Source: Flavobacterium sp. UBA7680 (GTDB lineage Bacteria; Bacteroidota; Bacteroidia; Flavobacteriales; Flavobacteriaceae). From it: a stretch of 64,000 nucleotides of DNA. How positions within the stretch are numbered: position 1 is the stretch's first letter; each line of letters begins with the position of its first letter. The notes under the pieces were generated by a model. That model was not told where the DNA came from, searched no databases, and was given only the letters and a program-made list of their open reading frames with translations. Of this stretch, positions 50,471-57,825 are shown piece by piece. The stretch lies in NCBI RefSeq assembly GCF_002482975.1, contig NZ_DLHA01000017.1, forward strand, positions 309,688 to 373,687, given 5' to 3'. A program made the position numbers and the translations under genes.

Positions 50471-52921
50471 TTATCTTTTCCTAAATTTATCAGAAATCAA
50501 GCCCCAAAGTCCACTTTGTTTCTCTTCTTCATGATATCCATTTGAATAAGCTCCGTAACCATACCCGTATCCATAAGTAGCTCCATACTTTGCTTTATTC
50601 TCAAAGCCATTAAAGACGATACTTGTGTTATTTAATTCTCCTCTTCTAACTTTATTGTTTAGCAACGTTATCATATCTTTTTTAGTATAATTCTGCCTTA
50701 CGATATATAAAGTAACATCAGCATATTGAACAAGTTCTGAGGCATCTGAAACCAAACCAACTGGTGGTGTATCGAGAATTATATAATCGTATTTTTGTTT
50801 TAATTCATCTATCAATTCTTTCATTGCATCGCTTAGAATTAATTCAGATGGATTTGGAGGAATTGGCCCGGAAAGTATTACATCAAGATTTGAAATTTGT
50901 GTTGAATTTGTAATTTCATCCAAAGTGTTTTGCTTAATTAAATAATTAACAACTCCTAATTGTTTATTTGTAAAAGAAAATTCATCTGCTAATCTTGGTT
51001 TTCTTAAATCCAAACCAACGATAACTGTTTTCTTTTCACTTAACGCAAAAACTGTGGCAATATTAATAGAACAAAATGTCTTTCCTTCACCACTTATAGA
51101 TGAAGTGATCATCAAAGTTTTTGAACCATGAAGCTGCTGTTTTTTATATAAAAATTGCAATGAAGAGCGGATACCTCTAAAAGCCTCAGAAAGAGCAGAC
51201 TTTGGCTTCTCAAAAACAGCTAAACTTGCTGCATCTTTATTAACACCTATTACCCCTATTATTGGCATTTCGGTCAATTTACTAATATCTTCAGTGTTTT
51301 GAATTGAATTATTAATAAAGAAAATTGCTATTACAAACATAAGAGGAACTAAAATCCCCAAAAATAATGCTAAAATATAATTTGCAGAAGTTTTTGGCCC
51401 TATCAACCCTCCACCAATGTCTTTTGCAGAATCAATAAAATGAATATCTGACAAATTCGAAGCTTTTACAATTTCTGCTTCATTTCGTTTTTGAAGAAAC
51501 TCGGTATAAATATTATCATTTAGATCATACTTCCTTTGAATCTTTAATAATTCTTGCTGTTCTTCGGGCAATTTTTTAACAGTATTTTCGGCTTGACCAA
51601 TCTTTGCATTTACCAAAGATAAATCGTATAATAAGGAAGCTTTGGCTGAAATTATATTTTCTAACAATACACTTTTTACAGCCTGCATTTGATTATCGAA
51701 GTCTTTAAAAATCTTATCGCTTTTTACGGCATATGCCATCTCTGATCTTTGTGCTGAAAGAGCAATAAGCTTTGAAACATTTGCAACAATATTGGGATCT
51801 TCTATACCAGCAACAGAAGGCGCAGGTAATCTTGAATAATCGACACTATTATTTAAATAAGATCTTAAAGAATTATAATAGGCAATTTTTCGTGTTACTT
51901 GGTCTTTTTCAACATCGAAATTCATTATTTTATCTGAAAACTTGGCACCACCTCCTTCAATTTCATAAATATTTTTACCTTTTCTAAAAGTTTTCAATTC
52001 ATTTCCGGTTTGTTTCAACTGTGCTTCCATAGCTACAAGTGTGCTATCTATAAATCTTATTGTATTGGTTGCAAACTGGTTTTTGCCATCTAATTGAATT
52101 TTTATCAACATTCTTACTGTTGCGTTTAAATATTCAACCATTCTGGCTTTATTGGTTCCCTGCATTCCTAAAGTTAGAAGCGATCCTCCATTTTTATCGC
52201 TATCTACACTTATTCCTCTATAGCGAGAAACTGTTCCATTAAAATCATTGAATTTTACAAAATATTCTTTTCCTTTATAAAATCCCGGATTATCATTAAT
52301 TTGTAGTTTCCAGTTTAAAAAAGGTAGAGAAACCTGTTCACCAACCTTATATTTTTTAATAAATATTACAGGCTGTACAGAAGTATTACTATAAATATTA
52401 GTAGAATATGTAATTAACGAAACTGAATTACTTTCAAATGGTATTTGAATTTGATATTCATTTTCACTTAAAAATTTAATACTAATTAGAGTATTTGCAA
52501 GCTGCTCTTTTGTTTTATCTATATCAACATAAAAAGGAACCGCTCCATAAGAATCAATTAAATTGTATTTTCCTTGTTCAAGATAATCGATATAGTACTG
52601 TAACTTATCAACAACCAACTCATTATGCGACCTTGATTGCAGTATGGTAGAGATTCCATTAACCTGATCTGAGATTCCGCCCCAATTAAAAACTAAACTA
52701 GTATTAGATGTAAAAAATGGATTGCTTTCTTCCTTTATAGAAATCATGGTTTGCATTCCGTAAATTTTTTCTTTTCGAATATTTACCTGATATGCGATTG
52801 TAAAAGCAATAATCAAACTAGCCAAAAACCATTTCCAATAACTTAGGATTTTTAATAAAAATCCTTTAAAATCAAAATTTGAATGATTCTCAAAAATGGA
52901 AAAATCTTTTATGTCTAACAT
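50471..52921 (-). CDS. wzc: Tyrosine autokinase / polysaccharide co-polymerase (Wzc)
   Basis: The 816-residue protein has an N-terminal Wzz domain with a membrane segment near 31-47, a long periplasmic coiled-coil region, the GNVR-like EEQQELLKIQRKYDLN near 450, a second membrane segment near 510-530, and a BY-kinase domain with Walker A SSISGEGKT near 600, Walker A' VGLDLRKPR and Walker B ILDTPPVG. The tail (about 780-800) is tyrosine-rich with repeated GY units, the usual autophosphorylation cluster. It controls polymerisation and export with Wza. No partner phosphatase is encoded in the window. Confidence 0.96.
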   Translation of the reverse strand: MLDIKDFSIFENHSNFDFKGFLLKILSYWKWFLASLIIAFTIAYQVNIRKEKIYGMQTMISIKEESNPFFTSNTSLVFNWGGISDQVNGISTILQSRSHNELVVDKLQYYIDYLEQGKYNLIDSYGAVPFYVDIDKTKEQLANTLISIKFLSENEYQIQIPFESNSVSLITYSTNIYSNTSVQPVIFIKKYKVGEQVSLPFLNWKLQINDNPGFYKGKEYFVKFNDFNGTVSRYRGISVDSDKNGGSLLTLGMQGTNKARMVEYLNATVRMLIKIQLDGKNQFATNTIRFIDSTLVAMEAQLKQTGNELKTFRKGKNIYEIEGGGAKFSDKIMNFDVEKDQVTRKIAYYNSLRSYLNNSVDYSRLPAPSVAGIEDPNIVANVSKLIALSAQRSEMAYAVKSDKIFKDFDNQMQAVKSVLLENIISAKASLLYDLSLVNAKIGQAENTVKKLPEEQQELLKIQRKYDLNDNIYTEFLQKRNEAEIVKASNLSDIHFIDSAKDIGGGLIGPKTSANYILALFLGILVPLMFVIAIFFINNSIQNTEDISKLTEMPIIGVIGVNKDAASLAVFEKPKSALSEAFRGIRSSLQFLYKKQQLHGSKTLMITSSISGEGKTFCSINIATVFALSEKKTVIVGLDLRKPRLADEFSFTNKQLGVVNYLIKQNTLDEITNSTQISNLDVILSGPIPPNPSELILSDAMKELIDELKQKYDYIILDTPPVGLVSDASELVQYADVTLYIVRQNYTKKDMITLLNNKVRRGELNNTSIVFNGFENKAKYGATYGYGYGYGAYSNGYHEEEKQSGLWGLISDKFRKR

Positions 52922-52937
52922 CTTAAATAAATTATTT

Positions 52938-53726
52938 TTAATTTCTGATTATCAAATAAACTGTTGTAGCCAATGACAACAAAGTAATAACGGTTCCTAT
53001 AGACTGTATACCAGTTTGTCCAGTTCCCCACGTTTTTTGTTTTAAAGGCTTGACATATATATAATCATTTGGCTGTAGATAATAATATGGAGATTTCATG
53101 ACATTAACATCTGTAAGGTCTATTTCATTCATCTGTACACCTGTTGGTGTCTGACGAATTACAGTTACTGCCTTTCTGTTACCTACAGTAGTAATATCAC
53201 CTGCATTGGCAATAGCTTCCATAATATTTACATTCTCTTTAAACAATGTTTTTGTTCCAGTACTCCCAACCTCTCCGTTGATTGTATACCTAAATCCTGC
53301 TAATTTTACAGTAAGAAAAATGTTTGCTTCACTTTTAAAATACTCTTCATGCAATTTTTTTTCTATTTTAACACGAACTTCCTCTAAAGTAAAACCAATG
53401 ACATTAATTTCTCCTAAAATTGGCATTCTTATATTACCATGATCATCAACTGTAAATCCATCGAAATATAATGACGACTCTGATTTACCAATAGAAGAAG
53501 CATCTGTTGTATTAAAAATCGAAACCAATTTAGGATCGATAGCTTTTATACTAATACTTAAAACATCATTTACTTGCAATCTATAAGGCTTAGATTCTAC
53601 TGATGCAATCTTATTTTGCTCTGACGAAGTGTTTTTATCCTGCAAATACACCAAATCATTTAAGGGAATGCATGATGTAAATAATGTACTAATCAGCAAT
53701 AATATATAGAGGCTGTTTTTTGTCAT
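52938..53726 (-). CDS. wza: Polysaccharide export outer-membrane lipoprotein (Wza-like OPX)
   Basis: The 262-residue protein has a lipoprotein signal (LYILLLISTLFTSC, lipobox Cys about 19), a Poly_export domain (YRLQVNDVLSISIKA near 48) and an SLBB domain (YTINGEVGSTGTKTLF near 150), and a C-terminal membrane helix (VITLLSLATTVYLII). This short OPX form, with a C-terminal helix and a Wzc encoded directly downstream, is typical of Flavobacterium. It begins block 1. In F. johnsoniae, as I recall, wza and wzc are tied to the polysaccharide that the gliding adhesin RemA binds. Confidence 0.95.
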   Translation of the reverse strand: MTKNSLYILLLISTLFTSCIPLNDLVYLQDKNTSSEQNKIASVESKPYRLQVNDVLSISIKAIDPKLVSIFNTTDASSIGKSESSLYFDGFTVDDHGNIRMPILGEINVIGFTLEEVRVKIEKKLHEEYFKSEANIFLTVKLAGFRYTINGEVGSTGTKTLFKENVNIMEAIANAGDITTVGNRKAVTVIRQTPTGVQMNEIDLTDVNVMKSPYYYLQPNDYIYVKPLKQKTWGTGQTGIQSIGTVITLLSLATTVYLIIRN

Positions 53727-53742
53727 TTTGAAAATTTTAACG

Positions 53743-53750
53743 CAAATATA
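53743..53750 (-). promoter_or_regulatory. -7 promoter element of the wza-wzc block
   Basis: On the minus strand this reads TATATTTG, an exact TAnnTTTG match 16 bases before the wza ATG, in the 70-base space after recR. A start site near 53736 would leave a short leader. No clear -33 TTG is seen at 19-21 bases. Confidence 0.5.
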
Positions 53751-53796
53751 GTTTTTCCTTTAGTTTTCAGGAAATCTATATATTATTTGATTGTAT

Positions 53797-54417
53797 TTAA
53801 TTGCTTTTGAAAGTTTTTTCGAACGGAACACGGTGTAAAATACTTCTCCCAAGTGTAATTTCATCAGCATATTCTAATTCATCTCCTACGGAAATCCCTC
53901 TCGCTATTGTAGAAATTACAATTTCTGAATCAGCGATTTGTTTGTAAATGTAAAAATTTGTGGTATCCCCTTCCATTGTAGAGCTCAAAGCGAAGATAAT
54001 TTCAATAACTTTTCCTGATTTTACTTTCTCAACTAAAGTAGAAATATTTAACTGACTTGGGCCAACTCCTTCAATCGGAGAAATTTTACCTCCTAAAACG
54101 TGGTAAATCCCTCTGTATTGTCCAGTATTTTCAATCGCCATGACATCGCGGATATCTTCTACAACACAAATCGTTTGATGATTTCTACTAGTATTTGCAC
54201 AAATTTCACAAATCTTTGTGTCTGAAATATTGTGGCAATTTTGGCAAAATTTAATATCCTCGCGCATATTTAACAATGCTTGCGATAGAAATCCCGTTTG
54301 CTCTTTTGGCTGCTTTAACAAATGAAGAACTAATCGCAATGCTGTACGCTTACCAATTCCTGGTAATTGCGACATCTCGTTGACCGCTTTTTCAATAAGT
54401 TTTGATGAAAATTCCAT
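53797..54417 (-). CDS. recR: Recombination protein RecR
   Basis: The 206-residue protein has the helix-hairpin-helix region LPGIGKRTALRLVLHLL near 18, the four-cysteine zinc motif CQNC...CEIC near 58-72, and a Toprim domain starting ICVVEDIRDVMAIE near 82, with GISVGDELEYADEITLGRSI near the end. RecR works with RecF/RecO in recombinational repair of gapped DNA. It is a housekeeping gene marking the right boundary of the polysaccharide region. Confidence 0.97.
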   Translation of the reverse strand: MEFSSKLIEKAVNEMSQLPGIGKRTALRLVLHLLKQPKEQTGFLSQALLNMREDIKFCQNCHNISDTKICEICANTSRNHQTICVVEDIRDVMAIENTGQYRGIYHVLGGKISPIEGVGPSQLNISTLVEKVKSGKVIEIIFALSSTMEGDTTNFYIYKQIADSEIVISTIARGISVGDELEYADEITLGRSILHRVPFEKTFKSN

Positions 54418-54423
54418 GACGAC

Positions 54424-54438
54424 AAAAGTAATACTTTT
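54424..54438. repeat. 15-base palindrome just upstream of recR
   Basis: AAAAGTA and TACTTTT flank a single central A, 7 bases before the recR ATG. On the minus strand the left arm is also part of TACTTTTG (54423-54430), a match to TAnnTTTG, so it could overlap a promoter or operator. Chance is possible in such A/T-rich DNA. Confidence 0.3.
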
Positions 54439-54530
54439 AATGGTATAGCCGGCTTTGACACATCTAAAATCAGCATTCCAAAGATTAAATATTATTACTG
54501 AATTTACTTAGCATCAATAAAAGCGATATT

Positions 54531-54568
54531 CTTTTATGGCAACCCTGATACTTCGGAAGCCATAAAAG
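54531..54568. repeat. 10-base perfect inverted repeat between the CoA-binding gene and recR
   Basis: Arms CTTTTATGGC (54531-54540) and GCCATAAAAG (54559-54568) enclose an 18-base loop. A four-T run follows a few bases later on the minus strand, so a weak terminator for the CoA-binding gene is possible. The rest of 54418-54603 shows no gene. Confidence 0.4.
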
Positions 54569-54603
54569 ATATGGTGAATAGTCGAGATCATCTCCCGAAA
54601 AAA

Positions 54604-54969
54604 CTAATATTGATTCGTCGCCAATAAAACCAAGGTACAGGCAACTTCAACCTCAATATTATTCAATTCTAATAATTGATATAATTCAGGATTTTCAGTT
54701 CCGGGATTGAAAATTACTCTTTTAGGCTGTGCTTCAACAATGTAGTTATAATAATCGCGTTGACGATTAGGGTTTAGATATAAAGTTACTGTATCTATAT
54801 TTTTAACAGGAACGGCTTTTGTGTGAATTTTTACTCCAGCTACTTCTCCAGTATTTTGACCAATTGCAAGAACTGTATGTCCTTTTTGTGTTAATGCATT
54901 TATCGCTCTAAAAGCATAACGATCAGGTTTTGTGGTTGCACCAAGCAACAATGTTTTTTTATTTTTCAT
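54604..54969 (-). CDS. CoA-binding domain protein (YccU-like)
   Basis: The 121-residue protein is a single CoA_binding Rossmann domain: TLLLGATTKPDRYAFRAINAL at the start, HTVLAIGQNTGEVAGVKIH, and RVIFNPGTENPEL near 85. Such small proteins are common in Bacteroidetes and their role is unknown. The start is ATG 54967-54969; the frame runs back to a TTG at 54999, but a promoter-like element lies inside that extension and the extra residues are not conserved. Confidence 0.88.
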   Translation of the reverse strand: MKNKKTLLLGATTKPDRYAFRAINALTQKGHTVLAIGQNTGEVAGVKIHTKAVPVKNIDTVTLYLNPNRQRDYYNYIVEAQPKRVIFNPGTENPELYQLLELNNIEVEVACTLVLLATNQY

Positions 54970-54986
54970 TATATTAGAATATTCCA

Positions 54987-54994
54987 CAAAAGTA
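54987..54994 (-). promoter_or_regulatory. -7 promoter element of the CoA-binding gene
   Basis: Minus-strand TACTTTTG fits TAnnTTTG and would start transcription near 54980, 11 bases before the chosen ATG. No clear -33 element is present. It supports the shorter start of the downstream gene. Confidence 0.4.
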
Positions 54995-55120
54995 GTCAAA
55001 AAGGATGAGCTTAATTTATTCTATTGATTTAGAATATTGACCTTAAAAAATAATATCATAATATAAATTTACACGCAGATATTAAAATTTGACTATTTTT
55101 ACTTCACTAACCAATATTAT

Positions 55121-55747
55121 ATGGATTTATTTATTTACCTATTTGCAGCACTTTTCTCAGTACTAAACCCAATTGGGACTGTTCCCATTTTTGTTGGATT
55201 AACACAGCATGACTCAAAAAAAGAACGTTCCAGAATTTCTTTATGGACTGCTATAAATGTTGGTATCATTTTATTGGTTTCTTTTTTTATTGGCCAATAT
55301 GTTTTGACTTTTTTTGGAATAAGTATTGATGCACTTCGAATTGCAGGCGGAATCGTGATTGTAAATTCTGGTTTTTCATTACTTTCTGGTAAATTCAATA
55401 AAAAACGAGGCATCAATAAAAAAATCGAAAATGAAGTACAGCAACGAAATGATATTGCTTTAACTCCATTAGCGATTCCTATGCTTGCTGGACCAGGTTC
55501 CATTTCTTTATTAATTGCATTTTATCAGGAACACCATCAAATGGAGGAAATCATTTTTTCTTGTCTTGCAATTTTAGCAATAGCCGTCGTTATTTTTGTT
55601 ATTCTAAAAAGCGCACATTATCTGGCAAGAATTTTAGGAGCATCTGGAATTGTAGCAATATCAAGAATTGTCGGTTTTATTGTAATTTCTATAGGAATTC
55701 AATATATCGTAAGTTCGATCGTAAATATTATTAAAGGAAATTTTTAA
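55121..55747 (+). CDS. MarC family integral membrane protein
   Basis: The 208-residue protein has six hydrophobic segments and the MarC-family pattern: LFSVLNPIGTVPIFVGLT at 13-30, GIVIVNSGFSLLSG near 78, and TPLAIPMLAGPGSISLLI near 113-130. The family was once linked to multiple antibiotic resistance, which was later disputed; its transport substrate is not established. It is the only plus-strand gene here. It is divergent from the CoA-binding gene and convergent with the CtlX-like gene, sharing a two-way terminator with the latter. Confidence 0.93.
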   Translation: MDLFIYLFAALFSVLNPIGTVPIFVGLTQHDSKKERSRISLWTAINVGIILLVSFFIGQYVLTFFGISIDALRIAGGIVIVNSGFSLLSGKFNKKRGINKKIENEVQQRNDIALTPLAIPMLAGPGSISLLIAFYQEHHQMEEIIFSCLAILAIAVVIFVILKSAHYLARILGASGIVAISRIVGFIVISIGIQYIVSSIVNIIKGNF

Positions 55748-55771
55748 AATATTTCCACATTTATACAAAAC

Positions 55772-55808
55772 AAAAAGGGATAAAAACTTAGTGTTTCTAT
55801 CCCTTTTT
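55772..55808. terminator. Two-way intrinsic terminator between convergent marC-like and ctlX-like genes
   Basis: AAAAAGGGATA (55772-55782) pairs perfectly with TATCCCTTTTT (55798-55808) over 11 bases around a 15-base loop, with T-runs on both sides so that it can stop transcription from either direction. It lies 25 bases after the plus-strand stop and 19 after the minus-strand stop. Confidence 0.88.
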
Positions 55809-55826
55809 TTAATTTCTTGATTAATT

Positions 55827-56762
55827 TTAATTTCTTGGTAAAAATACTTCAGCCATCATACATCTTGCGCTTCCGCCACCGCAAGCTTCAATAGTATCTA
55901 AACTTGAACTTAATATTTCAGCATGTTTTTCTAATTGTTGAATTTGTTTTGGAGTTAAACTTTGATGAGCTGATGCACTCATAACAATATATTTTTTATC
56001 GTTTGTTCCTCGAACTTCCAACATATTTCCGGCAAAATTATTAACCTGATCTTCTGTAATTAGAATAATTTCTTTTTTATCATCTTTTAGATTATCAAGA
56101 ACCATTTTACGTTCTTTTTTATCATCGATACAATCTGCACAAATAACTGCGAAAGTTTCACCCAAACACATCATAACATTGGTATGATATATTAATTTAC
56201 GTTCACCATCAACTGTTTGAAAAGCTTCAAAAATTACCGGAGCATAATCAAAATCTTCGCAGAACTCAATAAACAATTCTTCGTCAGCACGAGGAGATAA
56301 AGCACAATATGCTTTTGCATTGGCACGATCTAAAAGTAAGCTTCCAGTTCCTTCTAAAAAATAGCCATCATCTTCTGCAGATGTATAATCCATTATATTA
56401 GAAATCTCAAAACCTTTTTCCTCTAAAGTATCTAATATATCTTCACGGCGTTCTAAACGACGGTTTTCTGCAAACATCGGATAAAGTGCGACATCTCCAT
56501 TTTCATGAAATGAAACCCAATTGTTCGGAAAAATACTGTCCGGAGTATCTGTTTCCAAATTATCTTCAATTACGGTCACGTCAACGCCAACAGCTCTTAG
56601 TTTTTCAACAAAAGTATCAAACTCTTGCTGTGCTTTTGCATTAACTGTACTTGGCAATAGTCCATCTAATACTTTTTGGTAATAATTATTTACAGCTGTT
56701 TGTTCATTCATTCTGAAAGCAACAGGCCGTATCATTACGATTGCATTTGTTGTTTGTTTCAT
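55827..56762 (-). CDS. CtlX-like citrulline hydrolase / arginine-deiminase-superfamily protein
   Basis: The 311-residue protein has the guanidine-modifying-enzyme fold signatures: IFPNNWVSFHENGD near 92-105, FLEGTGSLLLDR near 134, the catalytic His in YHTNVMMCLG near 191 and the nucleophilic Cys in CGGGSARCMMAE near 300. This set fits the CtlX citrulline-utilisation group rather than true arginine deiminase. The exact substrate is inferred. It follows the related DDAH-like gene by 85 bases that contain an unusual repeat. Confidence 0.85.
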   Translation of the reverse strand: MKQTTNAIVMIRPVAFRMNEQTAVNNYYQKVLDGLLPSTVNAKAQQEFDTFVEKLRAVGVDVTVIEDNLETDTPDSIFPNNWVSFHENGDVALYPMFAENRRLERREDILDTLEEKGFEISNIMDYTSAEDDGYFLEGTGSLLLDRANAKAYCALSPRADEELFIEFCEDFDYAPVIFEAFQTVDGERKLIYHTNVMMCLGETFAVICADCIDDKKERKMVLDNLKDDKKEIILITEDQVNNFAGNMLEVRGTNDKKYIVMSASAHQSLTPKQIQQLEKHAEILSSSLDTIEACGGGSARCMMAEVFLPRN

Positions 56763-56780
56763 TTTTTATATTTTTATTTT

Positions 56781-56841
56781 GTTTCAGGTTTCAAGTTTCA
56801 GGTTACAACAACTTGAAACCTGAAACCTAGAACTTGAAACA
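56781..56841. repeat. Heptamer-built 17-base inverted repeat
   Basis: Arms at 56781-56797 and 56810-56826 are perfect 17-base inverted repeats with a 12-base loop. The left arm consists of tandem units GTTTCAG, GTTTCAA, GTTTCAG, then a degenerate GTTACAA; the right side repeats their complements and continues to 56841. It lies between the two hydrolase genes. It resembles dispersed intergenic palindromes I recall from Flavobacterium genomes, so it may be a REP-like element or an RNA hairpin. Confidence 0.8.
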
Positions 56842-56847
56842 ACTATT

Positions 56848-57762
56848 TTAGTCTCTAATTAATGGTAAAGTTGAACATCTCAACAAACCTTCTTGTTTTG
56901 CAATTTCGGCATACGGAATTTCTTCTACAGTAAAACCGTTTGCGCGAAGCCAGTTATTTAGTCTCGTGAAGTTTTTCTCAGAAACAACAACATCTTTATC
57001 AATCGAAAATACATTTGAAAACATATTATACATTTCCTCTCTTTCAATATGAAATAGATTTTCTCTTCCGAAAAGATTTACCAAATACAAATAATCTGCC
57101 TCTTCACGGAAACCTCTTTTATAAATGATTCCTTTATCTTTTCCAACTGGCTGAAAACAACAGTCTAAATGCAATGCATTATCACGAGCTTCTAACTTCG
57201 ATTTAACCAAATCAAATTCTTTTACAATCTTATTTGGAAACAATTCTTTAATATAATTTACGCCATGCATATTTGTTCTGGCAGTAATATAATCTTTGTA
57301 ATCACTTCCTTTGTATGTTCCAATAAAAATATGATCATTCCAAAGCATAACATCGCCGCCTTCAATATGAACTTCTTCTGGAGGACGCACAACTTTTATT
57401 GCATCGATTTGATCAATGACGTACTGAATTGCATCTAACTCGCGTTCACGATCTGGTAAAATATTTGATTTTATGAAAACATCATCAATTACAAATCCTA
57501 TATCTCTGGCAAAAATTTGATTGTAGTTTTCAATCATTTCAGGACGATAAACAGTTACATCGTATTTCTGAAAAACAGCATTAAAAGCATCCATTTCAGC
57601 AACCATATCTTTTTCGATAGGATATGTTCCGGCTTTAATATGTTCCAATGATTTAGGATCATAGGCTTCATCTAATGAAGGAGTTGGCCCATTATGAACG
57701 GCTGAACCCAAAACTACTGCACGTAATCTTGACGTTTCGTTCTTTACATTTAATTGCAACAT
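56848..57762 (-). CDS. Dimethylarginine dimethylaminohydrolase / amidinotransferase-superfamily protein
   Basis: The 304-residue protein has RPEMIENYNQIFARDIGFVI near 75, the substrate-binding HIEGGDVMLWND near 131, the catalytic His in LHLDCCFQPVG near 197 and the nucleophilic Cys in EGLLRCSTLPLIRD at the end. These are features of DDAH and arginine amidinotransferases. The true substrate could be a methylarginine, arginine or another guanidine compound. A CtlX-like relative follows in the same direction, so the two may act in sequence on arginine and citrulline. Confidence 0.85.
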   Translation of the reverse strand: MLQLNVKNETSRLRAVVLGSAVHNGPTPSLDEAYDPKSLEHIKAGTYPIEKDMVAEMDAFNAVFQKYDVTVYRPEMIENYNQIFARDIGFVIDDVFIKSNILPDRERELDAIQYVIDQIDAIKVVRPPEEVHIEGGDVMLWNDHIFIGTYKGSDYKDYITARTNMHGVNYIKELFPNKIVKEFDLVKSKLEARDNALHLDCCFQPVGKDKGIIYKRGFREEADYLYLVNLFGRENLFHIEREEMYNMFSNVFSIDKDVVVSEKNFTRLNNWLRANGFTVEEIPYAEIAKQEGLLRCSTLPLIRD

Positions 57763-57781
57763 AACTTTATTATATTTTTGA

Positions 57782-57789
57782 CAAAGATA
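57782..57789 (-). promoter_or_regulatory. -7 promoter element of the DDAH-like gene
   Basis: Minus-strand TATCTTTG fits TAnnTTTG 19 bases before the ATG. It lies in the U-tract of the gltA terminator, so the end of one unit and the start of the next are packed together. No clear -33 is visible. Confidence 0.4.
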
Positions 57790-57792
57790 AAA

Positions 57793-57818
57793 AAAGCTTT
57801 ACAGTTAAGTAAAGCTTT
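57793..57818 (-). terminator. Intrinsic terminator of gltA
   Basis: AAAGCTTTAC (57793-57802) and GTAAAGCTTT (57809-57818) form a perfect 10-base stem with a 6-base loop. On the minus strand a U-run follows. It starts 8 bases past the gltA stop. A T-run on the other side would also allow plus-strand termination, but no plus-strand gene ends here. Confidence 0.88.
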
Positions 57819-57825
57819 AGTTTTT

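Noticed and set aside
54502..54627. Short plus-strand frame of about 41 codons between recR and the CoA-binding gene
   Set aside because: It has no early start codon, overlaps the end of the CoA-binding gene and resembles nothing I know; it may be chance or a remnant.
55135..55503. Minus-strand frame of 122 codons opposite the marC-like gene
   Set aside because: The plus-strand MarC-family motifs are clear and the antisense translation is proline/serine-rich without family features.
56781..56841. CRISPR-like array
   Set aside because: The heptamer copies are contiguous and form a palindrome; there are no spacers and no cas genes.
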